Assembly (NCBI GenBank): GCA_022414725.1 | Contig: CM039466.1 | Span: 36,936,517-37,000,516 of the forward strand | Reading direction: 5' to 3' | Length of the DNA: 64,000 bases | From: Microglena sp. YARC | Taxonomy: Eukaryota; Chlorophyta; Chlorophyceae; Chlamydomonadales; Chlamydomonadaceae | Shown here: positions 21,346 to 31,744 of the stretch, in pieces | Numbering within the stretch: position 1 is the stretch's first letter | Layout: each line of letters starts with the position of its first letter | The notes under the pieces: model-generated | Database searches by the model: none | What the model was told of the DNA's origin: nothing | The model's input: the letters and a program-made list of their open reading frames with translations, nothing else | Made by a program: the position numbers and the translations under genes

Positions 21346-21911
21346 CGTTGGGGCGTAGGTACCGGGGGTGAAAGAATCAATCGGCAACACTGCCGCGTGG
21401 CTGTGGGGCTGTGGGGCTGTGTCTTGCCTGTGTCCGGGCTGTGCGGTAGAAGGGTCGTGCAAACTTGGTTGGTGCGTGCGCTGCTATGTTCTCTTAAGCA
21501 CCCACAGAACAGTAAAAAAACTGCACTGTTGGGCAATTGTTGAAAAACGGTAGTGGAGTTGTACGTTTGGGCGCTCTTCGTGCAGACTACGCAAGTGGAA
21601 GTTTGCGTGCTGCCAAGACGAGGCTAAATAATGTTAATTCTCCATTTGCTCACGCATTGTCAGTCAGTTGCCAGCAGGGTTGCCAGGTCAGTTGCGCGCC
21701 CCGCGCTTGCGCGCTTTTACAGTCCAAGATATTTGTCCACGTATTGTACCGCACCGGGTGCGTAGTGCCGGTACCGCTTGCCGCTGCCGCTGTGCCAATA
21801 GCTACTGTAGTGCCAACTTGATCACGACAAGGGGTTCGAAACCGCTTGCTTCTTCTTGTGCTGCTACTTTAGGTAGTGTAGTCACCCCCTATCCAATAAG
21901 CTAGCAGAAAG
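21346..21911. promoter_or_regulatory. Divergent intergenic region
   Basis: About 570 bp between the probable start of the minus-strand gene and the ATG at 21,912. CTGTGGGGCTGTGGGGCTGTG is a short repeat. No TATA box or known motif could be assigned; its role as a shared promoter region is inferred only from the divergent gene order. Confidence 0.35.
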
Positions 21912-24130
21912 ATGCAGGCCATCCGAGCAGCACGTCAGGGAGTTGTGTCCGCCCTTCGCGGTAACAGCAGGGTGGAGAGCCAGCAGACTCGTCAGAGTGA
22001 GTAAACGATCTAGTTGCAGCTCTGAATCGATGTTTTGCTTTGCCCTTCGAGCCGCTGATAAATGTGACTTGCCCGATGTGTCTCGGCAGTGTCCGGCGGA
22101 GGTGACGACGGTGTGTTGCGATGCAACTGGTGGGACGCCCCTACCAACCCTGGTAAGCCGATAGCATTTGGAGTGTTGTCTAAGAGATGGGTTGGGGCTG
22201 CCTCCAGGCTGGTGAGAAGTGCATGCTGTAAATCTCGTCTCTTTTGGCCATCCCCTACATGCTCTGGTCCCTTGCATGATCACAGTCCCGAGGCAGTAGG
22301 CCAGAAATGTTGTGCTGGACAGTTGCACCATAGTGCATCATGTTTCTAACAGTTTGTTTGTTAACATTTCTGTGTCAGCTAAAAGCTGAATGGGCCAATC
22401 CATACGTAAAATTGTTTAAATCGACGTAGCATCACATACCTACAGCTATCTCTCCATCTCGCTCACACACACACACACACACACACCCAACCACGCACAC
22501 ATACAAGTCAATATGCTTCCTTGTAGTCAATCTGCAAACAAGTGGATGCATGTGAGATCATCTGAGTGGGGGGGGGGGGGGGGGGACTCCTTTCACATCT
22601 GCGGACATGTGTGTGGTGGTGTCAGTTTAATAGGTGACTCATACAGCGAGGGAGGCTATGTAAATATATATATAGTATGCCTTATTACGAGGAGTGAGGT
22701 TGAGGGGGCCAGCCCGTTCGCTTTCACTGGGGCCAACTACGTTTATATCTGCTGATAGTTGTGTGGCGGTGTCAGTTTAATAGGTGTCTCATACAGCGAG
22801 GGAATATCTGTATTCTTGCCTTCAACAGGGTTGAGATCTAGATGATAAAAGGGCGTTATTGGGTTAGTATTGTGATACAGTGTGAGAAGGTGGGTGTTCT
22901 CACCTTTAATTAGATTGGGCTCCAGATTCTGCCAGGGCATTATTTTTAGGGAACAGAAGGGAACAGCAATATAATATCATTGCATCATATGATGACGGGA
23001 GTCTGACTAGGTTAAAGTTACCATTTATAGACAATATCATATGATGCAACTTGTATGATATCATATGTTATCATACTCGCCTTTGGTCAGCATCATATGA
23101 TATGCAGGTCCCTAATTATTTGCAGTGCCTGTCCTGGGAGAGGCAGCGATTTGAGCACATAGCTTTTCCCATAGCTTTTCTTTTCAGCTTTGATTATATA
23201 GCTTTTCTTTTCAGCTTTGAGTAAATAGCTTTTCCCATAGCTTTTCTTTTCAGCTTCGAGTATATAGCTTTTCCCGTCGTTTTTCTTTTCAGCTACAATC
23301 AGCAGCTTCTAGGCAGCTCCCTGATCCAGCCACTGGGCTAGGCCCCAAGATTTCAGCAGTCCTGGAAAGACGATTCTATCAGCTTCCAGCTGCATTGCTA
23401 CAGCTTTGGCTGGGTGGCCAGCCTGGGAAGCTGCCTAGAAGCTGTTGCTGGTAGGTGAAAAGATATGCTATGGGCATGCCGTGGTCACCATCATTACATT
23501 GACACAGGCCGGACAGTGTTGGCCCAGGACAAGCCCACCACAACTTCGGGGGGTCTCATGGTATTCAATAGGATGCAAATGGTAGGAATAACACTTAGAT
23601 GCGCATAAGTGTAGCCATTGATAGGACCTTGATGCAGTAGACTAGAATGACCCCAAACCTTCAACCCATTGCAGCTTAGCCCATCCATTCCAACCAAAAC
23701 CATCACAGCCAAGCCGACCCTAAGTTCCTAAACCAACCCAGCTAAACGCAACACGATCCAACACAGACAAAACAGGCCATCCCAACCCAACACATAACAA
23801 TGCAAGACGTACCAACACATCCCATCCTGTTCCAATATAAACCATATCAACACAACCTATCCCATCCCTTCCCAACATAAAGCATACCAACACAACACAT
23901 AGCAACACATACCATCCCTTCTCATTCCAACATTAACCATCCCATACCAAAACAACCCGGCTTTGGAGCCAAACCCAACCAAACTTTAACGGTCATAATT
24001 ATACTGAACCCCTGCAGATATCTGGCAGAAGCACCATCTGGCTTGGTGGACTGTGGCAGCCTACGGCGGAGTTTACTGGCTGGTGGCCGGTGGTTCCAAG
24101 AAGGAAGAGCCTAAGACTGAGGAGGCTTAA
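21912..24130 (+). CDS. Small single-span, probably mitochondrial membrane protein (3 exons, 86 aa)
   Basis: Exons 21,912-21,996, 22,090-22,152 and 24,018-24,130 join in frame through GTCAGA|GTGAGT, CGGCAG|TGTCC, AACCCTG|GTAAGC and CCTGCAG|ATATC, and end at TAA 24,128-24,130. The protein starts MQAIRAARQGVVSALRGNSR, a basic, Arg/Ala/Ser-rich segment typical of a mitochondrial presequence. Next come SGGGDDG, NWWDAPTNPDIWQKHHLAWW, a hydrophobic span TVAAYGGVYWLVAGG and a charged tail SKKEEPKTEEA. Size and layout resemble small accessory subunits of respiratory complexes (for example complex I), but I could not place it in a named family. The second intron (1.86 kb) contains a MITE-like element. 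Full-length, no breaks. Confidence 0.75.
22440..22585. repeat. (CA)n microsatellite and G run in intron 2
   Basis: CACACA run at 22,465-22,488 and a G run at 22,567-22,585. Confidence 0.85.
22608..22810. repeat. Pair of direct repeats in intron 2
   Basis: GTGTCAGTTTAATAGGTG(A/T)C and TCATACAGCGAGGGA occur near 22,620 and again near 22,768. Between them CTTATTACGAGGAGTGAGGT and TGAGGGGGCCAGCC match 33,415-33,475, so part of this is a dispersed repeat. Confidence 0.6.
22968..23108. repeat. Cluster of ATCATATGAT palindromes
   Basis: GCATCATATGATG, CAATATCATATGATGCAAC, GATATCATATGTTATCATAC and CATCATATGATATG lie within 140 bp. The same palindromes recur at 25,985-26,092. Confidence 0.75.
23155..23470. 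mobile_element. MITE-like element A, copy 1 (in intron 2)
   Basis: Imperfect inverted repeats bound the copy: CAGCAGCTTCTAGGCAGCTC near 23,300 and GGGAAGCTGCCTAGAAGCTG near 23,430, each flanked by TTTTC/GAAAA. The left side is preceded by three repeats of AGCTTTTCTTTTCAGCTTTG. There is no coding capacity. Related copies lie at 32,912-33,098, at 30,458-30,835 (interrupted) and at 35,450-35,535 (half). Confidence 0.7.
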
Positions 24131-24225
24131 ATATGCCCCCCTCATATTCTTCATATTTGTATAGTCTGGTATAGGTTGGCGGTCGTGTTGGCCTGTGCTG
24201 CTGATTCGTCGTAGCTTGTTATGTA

Positions 24226-24575
24226 GTGGGACTCACGTTATTGTATAGACTCTTGTAACCAAAGCACAGATGCACAGTGGATAGGTTGTATAGACTTATG
24301 TAACTGATGTTCTGACGCACATCGGATGAGTTTTATGTACGTGTCTAACCGAAGTACAGCGGATGAGTCGTACAGACTGTTTTGGCCGAAGTACGGCTAC
24401 TGAGATGTGCAGACTTGTATAACCGAAGTACGGTGGATGAGTTGAATATGCTAGTGTAATTGAAGTATGGACGTACTGAACATTGGATTAGTTTTATGGA
24501 CCTGTCTAACCTAAGTACATTAGTACCGTAGATGAGTTGTACTGACTTGTATTACCGAAGTACGGCACTTGAGTT
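24226..24575. repeat. About 7 degenerate ~55-bp repeats downstream of the small gene
   Basis: Units with ACCGAAGTACGG, ATGAGTTGTA and GACTTGTGTAAC repeat through the 3' flank or 3' UTR of the gene ending at 24,130. No coding. Confidence 0.65.
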
Positions 24576-24589
24576 TTTTCGATGAGGGG

Positions 24590-25100
24590 ATTCTTTACCT
24601 AAGGAGGTGGGTCTCAACACAAAGCCAACAGAGTAGTTGAAGCCTCCTTGATCTTGAACTTGGTTACACGGCTCCAGGCAGCAATTTAGCTGCTCGCCGT
24701 CTTCAGCAGTTATAATAGTATCCAGGAAAATATAAACATTATCAAAACAATCGACATCGGTGGTTGGGAGTTTGGTTTGTTTGTCCTCGACACACCCCTG
24801 ATGTAATGGGGTTTTTTGCTTTGTGGGTGCTTTTTCTTTTTGTTTAAAGCACAGAGTCTCATACACCCTCGCGGTGTCAAGTAGACTTTAACATGTAATG
24901 TAATGTAACATCAGTCGAGAGGGTGGGTGGATGTTGAGGGAAACGCCTCTTTGAGAAAGCGCCTCCCAATATTTAAATTTGGCTAAACGCCTCCTCCCAG
25001 CATGATCTTGAACTTGGTTACATTGCTCCAAGTCTCCAACCAGCAATTTGGCTGCTCGCCCTCTTAGGCAGAAAAACACATACAATCAGAGAACATGTAA
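24590..25100 (-). repeat. Two copies of a dispersed repeat
   Basis: GATCTTGAACTTGGTTACA, then a GCTCCA core and CAGCAATTT(A/G)GCTGCTCGCC, occur at 24,648-24,705 and 25,003-25,065. Inverted relatives lie at 32,525-32,625. Probably fragments of a non-autonomous element. No gene. Confidence 0.6.
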
Positions 25101-25459
25101 AAATGAACAAATCGTTTTTTCCCTATTCACTTTTCCGTCACTTTTCCGTCCTTAACAACCCTGGGCCTTACTGGCTCCTGGCCTTGTCGCAGTCCCTGGC
25201 TTCTATCCGCTGCACTCGATTCCGGTGCCACCTACGCTCCGATAGCCAACACGAGCCAACCACTACCAAGTTTCGCACTCACTGCCAAGTTTCCGCGTCG
25301 CTTGTGACGTGCCTAGGACTCGTCCCTGTTGAGGTCTGCCTGTCCACGAACTGCCCTTCTGAGAAAGGAACATGCGAGCAGCAGATACTCTCTCGTCTAC
25401 ACTCTGAAACTATGTGACGATGCAGGATTTTTTTTCATGCCATTCATGCCGCTGTCCTC
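25101..25459 (+). other. Possible 5' region of the downstream gene
   Basis: A 104-codon frame (25,103-25,417) is open but its composition is unconvincing and no homology was recognised. It may be 5' UTR of the AP2-like gene. Confidence 0.25.
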
Positions 25460-25960
25460 ATGAATGCCGACCGCTATTTCTATGCATCCTATCGATTATT
25501 ACGTAGAATTATCTTCCGACGTAACATTTTGAGGATGGCAGCCCACAAGTTTGTGTACGTAGCACCAGTCCGCGATAAGTGGGGGCAAGTGCGTCTCAAT
25601 AAAATAGCGCAACTTGAGCTTCCTGAGAGCCTTAGGAAGGAAACTCTCTTAACTTCCACTTCCTCCACACCAGAGGAGGCTGCTAGAGCAGTAGACAGGT
25701 ACGGTTTAGTCCTCACAATGCAGGCGTGTTCGATGGGTATCCAAATATGCATTGAGAAAGACTTGCCCAACCTCGGAAATTCTAGGATTGAATCTTATGT
25801 GGCCTTTGTCACCTTCCCCGTGTTTTCATGCATGTCAAGCATACCAGACTGTCTCACTAACAACTCTCCATTGTACAGGGCTACCACAACTGATTGTGAA
25901 GCCCCACCCACCCACCCACCCACAAACCACAAACCAACCAGCCAGCCATACAAATGGTAA
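25460..25960 (+). CDS. AP2/ERF-like fragment (exon boundaries uncertain)
   Basis: Open for 166 codons from an ATG at 25,460; a second in-frame ATG lies at 25,535. The part resembling a fold is APVRDKWGQVRLNK followed by STPEEAARAVDRYGLVLTMQ. Known of the family: AP2/ERF DNA-binding domains have a conserved WG on a beta strand and a (T)xEEAARAYDRAALxL helix; both features are visible at about the right spacing. The usual YRGV start is not clear, so the match is partial. From about 25,785 on the frame looks non-coding (Pro/Thr-rich, CCCACC repeats), so a splice donor probably lies before that. It may be the 5' part of the gene continuing at 28.3 kb. Confidence 0.4.
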   Translation: MNADRYFYASYRLLRRIIFRRNILRMAAHKFVYVAPVRDKWGQVRLNKIAQLELPESLRKETLLTSTSSTPEEAARAVDRYGLVLTMQACSMGIQICIEKDLPNLGNSRIESYVAFVTFPVFSCMSSIPDCLTNNSPLYRATTTDCEAPPTHPPTNHKPTSQPYKW

Positions 25961-25984
25961 CTTAAGCCTAGTCAGCCTGCAGGC

Positions 25985-26092
25985 ATCGTATGATATCATA
26001 TGATGCATACATATGATATCATACACATCATATGATGCATACATATGATTCCATACACATCATATGATGCATACATCATATGATCCCGCCAA
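25985..26092. repeat. Second cluster of ATCATATGAT palindromes
   Basis: Three ~32-bp units of CATATGATGCATACATATGA plus TATCATACACAT. Same palindrome as at 22,968-23,108. Confidence 0.8.
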
Positions 26093-26129
26093 AAAGGGAC
26101 AGTAGTCTCCCGCATAGTGGAGAATTGAA

Positions 26130-28316
26130 AAGGAAGAGGAGGAGGAGGAAGCCATGGATGTAAATTCATACACAGCATACAGCAAGTTATATGTATTGCC
26201 TTGTATTGCCATGCCATTGATATAGATTCGCACACAGCATACAGCAAGTTATACCTATTGCCTTGTATTACCATGCCATTGATGTACATTCGCACGAAGC
26301 ATACAACAAGTTATACGTATTGCCTTGTATTGCCATGCCATTGATGTACATTTCACACATCATACATCAAGTTATACGTATTGCTTTGTATTGCCATGCC
26401 ATTGATGTAGATTCGCACACAGCATACAACAAGTTATATGTATTGCCTTGTATTGCCATGCCATTGATGTACATTCACACACATCATACATCAAGTTATA
26501 CGTATTGCCTTGTATTGCCATGCCATTGATGTACACTCGCACACATCATACATCAACTTATACGTATTGCCTTGTATTGCCATGCCATTGATGTACATTT
26601 GTAGTCAGCATACATCAAGTTATACCTATTTCCTTGTATTGCCATGCCATTGATGTACATTTGTAGTCAGCATACATCAAGTTATACGTATTGCCTTGTA
26701 CTGCCATGCCATTGATGTACATTTGTAGTCAGCATACATCAAGTTATACGTATTGCCTTGTATTGCCATGCAATTGATGTGCACTCGTACATAGGAAGTT
26801 ATACGTATTGCCTTGTGTTGCCATGCCATTGATGTAGATTCGCACACAGCATACAACAAGTTATACGTATTGCCTTGTATTGCCATGCCATTACTGTACA
26901 CTTGTAGTCAGCATACAACAATTTATTTGTATTGCCTTGTATTGCCATGCCATTGATGTACACTCGTACACAGGTAGTTATACGTATTGCCTTATATTGC
27001 CATGCCATTGATATAGATTCGCACACAGCATACATGAAGTTATACATATTGCCTTGTATTGCCATGCCATTGATGTAGATTCGCACACAGCATACAGCAA
27101 GTTATATGTATTGCCTTATATTGCCATGCCATTGATGGACATTTGCACACATCATACTTCAAGTTATACGTACTGCCTTGTATTGCCATGCTATTGATGT
27201 AGATTCGCACACAGCATACAACAAGTTATCCGTATTGCCTTGTATTGCCATGCCATTGATATACACTCGCACACATAATACATCAAGTTATATGTATTGC
27301 CTTGTATTGCCATGCCATTGATGTACACTCGTGCACAGGTAGTTTTACGTATTGCCTTGTATTGCCATGCTATTGATGTACATTCACACACAGCATACAA
27401 CAAGTTATACGTATTGCCTTGTATTGCCATGCCATTGATGTACATTCGCACACAGCATACAACAAGTTATACGTAGTGCCTTGTATTGCCATGCCATTGA
27501 TGTACATTTGTAGTCAGCATACAACAAGTTATACGTATTGCCTTGTATTGCCATGCCATTGATGTACATTGACACACAGCATACAGCAAGTTATATGTAT
27601 TGCCTTGTATTGCCATGCCATTGATGTAGATTCGCACACAGCATATATCAAGTTAAACGTATTGCCTTGTATTGCCATGCCATTGATGTACATTTGTAGT
27701 CAGCATACATCAAGTTATACGTATTGCCTTGTACTGCCATGCCATTGATGTACATTTGCAGTCAGCATACATGAAGTTATACGTATTGCCTTGTATTGCC
27801 ATGCCATTGATGTACACTCGTACATAGGAAGTTATACGTATTGCCTTGTATTGCCATGCCATTGATGTACACTCGTACACAGGTAGTTATACGTATTGCC
27901 TTGTATTGCCATGCCATTGATGTAGATTCGCACACAGCATACATGAAGTTATACGTATTGCCTTGTATTGCCATGCCATTGATGTACATTTGTAGTCAGC
28001 ATACAGCAAGTTATACGTACTGCCTTGTATTGCCTTGTATTGCCATGCCATTGATGTAGATTCGCACACAGCATATATCAAGTTATACGTATTGCCTTGT
28101 ATTGCCATGCCATTGATGTAGATTCGCACACAGCATACAACAAGTTATAAGTATTGCCTTGTATTGCCATGCCATTGATGTACACTTGTACACAGGTAGT
28201 TATACGTATTGCCTTATATTGCCATGCCATTGATGTAGATTCGCACACAGCATACAACAAGTTATACGTATTGCCTTGTATTGCCATGCCATTGATGTAC
28301 ACTCGTACACAGGTAG
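26130..28316 (+). repeat. About 35 copies of a 62-bp unit inside an acidic coding region
   Basis: The unit is ACGTATTGCCTTGTATTGCC, ATGCCATTGATGTA, then a variable part and CATACAACAAGTTAT. On the left it is entered from a GAAGAGGAGGAGGAGGAAGCC stretch (EKEEEEEEAMDVNSYTAYSK in frame) and on the right it exits through AAGTTATAC-type sequence into a longer GAG run. TTA TAC is in the same frame at both ends, so the array appears to interrupt one acidic coding exon. A donor-like GTATTG follows TTATAC and an acceptor-like CACACAG precedes CATAC in most units. Confidence 0.75.
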
Positions 28317-29852
28317 TTATACGAGGAGGAGGAGGAGGAGGAGGAGGAGGTGCCTATACACGATGAAGACGGTGTGAATAATGTAGGCAATGATGACAAT
28401 GATGACAATGGGGATGCTCTCCATGAGGATGAGGGCAGTGGCAATGTGTGGGGCCAGGGTCCAGCTGCTGCCAGCAGTCAAGAGGATGAAGGCAGTGGCA
28501 ATGTGTGGGGCCACGGTCCAGCTGCTGCCAGCAGTCCAGTGCCTAGGAGGAGTAAGAGTATTAGGAAGAGGGCGAGGAAGGGTGCAGGAATGAGTGGGAA
28601 AGAGGATGCCGAGCCCCCTCGGGAAGTACATGCTGGGAGTAGGGGTGCTGGGGTCTGGTACCCCCTGGTGTTCGGGGACCCCCTGGCGATTGGTGATCAG
28701 CATCAGCAGATATTTTACACTGGTGGGTTGGTGCCTCCTACGGATCTGCTAAGTGCTGTGGTAGTAAAGCAGGAGACAGACTGTCTGGAGCAAGCTGTTG
28801 GGGCTCTTCCTGGCATTGCATTCCCTGCCCAGGCATCCATGTTCCCCGCTCAGGCTTCTACATTATCTGCCCAGGAGCTCGCCTTAGTCGTCCCTACAAG
28901 CATGGAAACCCAGCTTGGACCTAGCCTGCTGTACACAACAGCCTTTGAGAGCATCAGTGGCTGGATCCCACTGGATGGTGGTGACAGTGTAACTAAGGTT
29001 GAGCTAGGTTATTCTCAGCTACCACATGCTCAGCTGCCTCAAGTGGTGATCAAATCCGATCCTGATTCAGCTGACATTATACCACATGCGATAGGATGTG
29101 ACGTAGCATGTAGGGACAGCGCAGCACAAGTGAATGCTCAGTTGGGTCACAACACCCAGTTGGGTGTGGGTACAAGCCAAACCCACTTGGGTCACAACAC
29201 CCAGTTGGGTGTGGGTACAAGCCAAACCCACTTGGGTCACAACACCCAGCTGGTTGTGGGTACAAGCCAAACCCACTTGGGTCACAACACCCAGCTGGTT
29301 GTGGGTACAAGCCAAACCCACTTGGGTCACAACACCCAGTTGGGTGTGGGTACAAGCCAAACCCACTTGGGTCACAACACCCAGCTGGTTGTGGGTACAA
29401 GCCAAACCCACTTGGGTCACAACACCCAGTTGGGTGTGGGTACAAGCCAAACCCACTTGGGTCACAACACCCAGTTGGGTGTGGGTACAAGCCAAACCCA
29501 CTTGGGTCACAACACCCAGTTGGGTGTGGGTACAAGCCAAACCCACTTGGGTCACAACACCCAGCTGGTTGTGGGTACAAGCCAAACCCACTTGGGTCAC
29601 AACACCCAGCTGGTTGTGGGTACAAGCCATGTGCGCTTGGGTCATAACACCCAGCTGGGTGTGGGCACAAGCCACACACAGCTGGCTGGCTCTATGCCCA
29701 TGCCTCTAGAATTGTCTGGCGGGACTACACAATTGCAGCCCCGTATGACTGAGCTGGAATCACCAGGAAATGCCCACTTCACTGACGAGATGCAGAACGC
29801 TGAGGGCAGAACTCAGACAAAACAGGAAACAGGATGGATAATCTTTGAATGA
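28317..29852 (+). CDS. Acidic, probably nuclear protein with 15-residue repeats
   Basis: Open for about 510 codons to TGA at 29,850-29,852; the frame starts after a TAG at 28,314, so the 5' exon must come by splicing. It contains, in order: a Glu run, acidic DGVNNVGNDDNDDNGD, two copies of DEGSGNVWG(Q/H)GPAAASS, a basic patch RRSKSIRKRARKG that fits a nuclear-localisation signal, a Pro/Gly/Ala-rich middle, 12 copies of a 15-residue repeat and the tail TKQETGWIIFE. VVKQETD and VIKSDPD fit the sumoylation consensus (hydrophobic-Lys-x-acidic). This suggests a transcription-related protein, perhaps the continuation of the AP2-like fragment at 25.5 kb. No catalytic domain is seen. Confidence 0.6.
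   Translation, partial: LYEEEEEEEEEVPIHDEDGVNNVGNDDNDDNGDALHEDEGSGNVWGQGPAAASSQEDEGSGNVWGHGPAAASSPVPRRSKSIRKRARKGAGMSGKEDAEPPREVHAGSRGAGVWYPLVFGDPLAIGDQHQQIFYTGGLVPPTDLLSAVVVKQETDCLEQAVGALPGIAFPAQASMFPAQASTLSAQELALVVPTSMETQLGPSLLYTTAFESISGWIPLDGGDSVTKVELGYSQLPHAQLPQVVIKSDPDSADIIPHAIGCDVACRDSAAQVNAQLGHNTQLGVGTSQTHLGHNTQLGVGTSQTHLGHNTQLVVGTSQTHLGHNTQLVVGTSQTHLGHNTQLGVGTSQTHLGHNTQLVVGTSQTHLGHNTQLGVGTSQTHLGHNTQLGVGTSQTHLGHNTQLGVGTSQTHLGHNTQLVVGTSQTHLGHNTQLVVGTSHVRLGHNTQLGVGTSHTQLAGSMPMPLELSGGTTQLQPRMTELESPGNAHFTDEMQNAEGRTQTKQETGWIIFE
29133..29680 (+). repeat. 12 in-frame 45-bp coding repeats
   Basis: The unit encodes GVGTSQTHLGHNTQL, with Gly/Val alternating at one position (GGTGTG or GTTGTG). 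The near identity of copies indicates recent expansion or gene conversion. The last two copies diverge (HVRLGHNTQL, HTQLAGS). Confidence 0.95.
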
Positions 29853-30440
29853 TGGCAAGATAACATGGCAACAGGATGGATTATCTTTGAATGGTGACCA
29901 GGTACCAAAGCAACAGGATGGGTTGCCTTTGAATGGTGACCAGGTAACATAGCAATAGGATGGGTTGCCTTTGAATGGTGACCAGGTAACATAGCAATAG
30001 GATGGGTTGCCTTTGAATGGTGACCAGGTAACATAGCAATAGGATGGGTTGCCTTTGAATGGTGACCAGGTAACATAGCAATAGGATGGGTTGCCTTTGA
30101 ATGGTGACCAGGTAACATAGCAATAGGATGGGTTGCCTTTGAATGGTGACCAGGTAACATAGCAACAGGATGGGTTGCCTTTGAATGGTGACCAGGTAAC
30201 ATAGCAATAGGATGGGTTGCCTTTGAATGGTGACCAGGTAACATAGCAATAGGATGGGTTGCCTTTGAATAGTGACCAGGTAACATAGCAATAGGATGGG
30301 TTGCCTTTGAATGGTGACCAGGTAACATAGCAACAGGATGGGTTGCCTTTGAATGGTGGCCAGGTAACATAGCAATAGGATGGGTTGCCTTTGAATGGTG
30401 ACCAGGTAACATAGCAACAGGATGGGTTGCCTTTGAGTCA
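29850..30440. repeat. About 14 copies of a 42-bp unit seeded by the stop-codon region
   Basis: The last coding bases (ACAGGATGGATAATCTTTGA then ATGA) form the first unit; later units read GGATGGGTTGCCTTTGAATG, GTGACCAGGTAACATAGCAA, TA. The unit is 42 bp, so several frames stay open on both strands without implying a protein. Two degenerate units occur at 30,880-30,920. Confidence 0.9.
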
Positions 30441-30457
30441 TGGAAAGATAACCAGGT

Positions 30458-30835
30458 AGGGCTTTTCTAATCAGCTCTGAGCCGCAGTTTTTAGGCAGCT
30501 CCCCTGACTGGCTATTCGTACTAAGCTGGGACAACGTAGCGCACCTTTATAGCAGTTCAGGGGATGATTTGGGAATCACACTTTTTTCTTGGTTCTCAGA
30601 ATCTCAGGCCAATTTTCGGGAATTCTCGCGAGAATTCTCAGATTTCCAGGCCAAATTCTCGATTTCATGTACGAAGTCCGGGTTCTTCAGAAATCTTGAA
30701 CCCAAATCTTCCGCTGAATGGCTATTAGCTGACATGTTCAGCTGTCCAAGTATGCTGACACGTTCTGCTGTCCAAGTATGCTGACATTTTTAGGAGCCGC
30801 CCAGTGGCTAGCTCAGGGAGCTGCATATATAGACG
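30458..30835. mobile_element. MITE-like element A, copy 2, interrupted by element B
   Basis: The left end TTTTTAGGCAGCTCCCCTGA and CTGGCTATTCG and the right end GTGGCTAGCTCAGGGAGCTG match 32,912-33,098. The middle (AGCTGACAT, TCAGCTGTCCA) also matches, but 178 bp of element B separates the halves. Confidence 0.7.
30548..30725. mobile_element. MITE-like element B, copy 1
   Basis: Terminal inverted repeat TATAGCAGTTCAGGGGATGA at the left; AATCTTCCGCTGAATGGCTA (degenerate) at the right. The interior carries TTCTCAGGCCAA and GAATTCTC(G/C) palindromes shared with 35,050-35,223. Inserted inside element A. Confidence 0.75.
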
Positions 30836-31218
30836 CTGTTGATCATGGCTGGAAATATTGAATAAGCCTTGTAACCAGGTAACACTGTAACAAAATGTAT
30901 TACCCTTGAATGGTGGCAAGGTTGAGAAGCACATGTTCATGTTTAATACAACAATGCCATTCGAACTGAATCCTCGGGGTCACTGGTTTATGTCGGGAGA
31001 CCAACCTCCTGGGGTGAAAGTTTTTTCACAATTTCAAAAAAAAGGAATGCAGTAAGACATTGAACTTCACATTGCAGGGTAGTTTTTTTTAAGTTGTGAA
31101 TGGACTCCAGGAGGTGAGTCTCTCAACACGTAGCGCAGATTCATTAGGGTCCGGTATGATCCTTCCTTGAATGTTAGGGTCATGTACGTAGTGTGCACAA
31201 GTAGACTGAAAAAATGTA

Positions 31219-31408
31219 ATGATAACGCCTGGTGGGGCGTGGTATTAAGGGAGCCCGTCGTACGCGGGTGGGGAGCGGTCTCCTACCTCAACTGGACAAG
31301 CTACCATCGCGGTAGACGACGACCTGCAACGTCAAGAGCGATCAAAGGGGGAGTCGAACATTAGCGATCTGGTCTACCACTAGACCATTGTAAATCACTG
31401 AACGAGGC
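31219..31408 (-). mobile_element. tRNA-derived SINE, reversed copy
   Basis: Reverse complement of the element at 14,735-14,939: tail GATAACGCCTGGTGGGGCGT at its left, body CTACCTCAACTGGACAAGC, and A-box region GGTCTACCACTAGACC at its right. The B box is altered (GGGGGAGTCGAACATTAG). Confidence 0.8.
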
Positions 31409-31744
31409 TAAGTAGACTGAAAATAGTGGCTGTTACTGTATCTTGCTGAAGGATAGACGGATTGCATGCATTGTAGAGGGATAGTACGCTCATGCCAAAG
31501 TTTGTGTTGCTATTCATATGGACAATAATAGGGACCTTGAAATTATGAAGGCACCTCAGAACAGACGGGCAATAATAAATCGCAGAATTCCATATGATCA
31601 ATAAATGCAAACATTATTACAGTTCGGAGGATTTAGTTGCAAATATGTACATGATGAGGCTGACCCTGCAATGTGAAGTTCAATGTCTTACTGCATTGCT
31701 TTTTTTTAAGTTGTGAAAGGACTTTCACCTCAAGAATCCCCGTT

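Noticed and set aside
28317..29675. 200-codon minus-strand frames opposite the 45-bp coding repeats
   Set aside because: The unit is a multiple of three, so shadow frames stay open; the plus-strand frame has biased composition and motifs outside the repeat.
29813..30534. 199- and 217-codon minus-strand frames in the 42-bp array
   Set aside because: Same multiple-of-three artefact; the array begins at the stop codon of the plus-strand gene.
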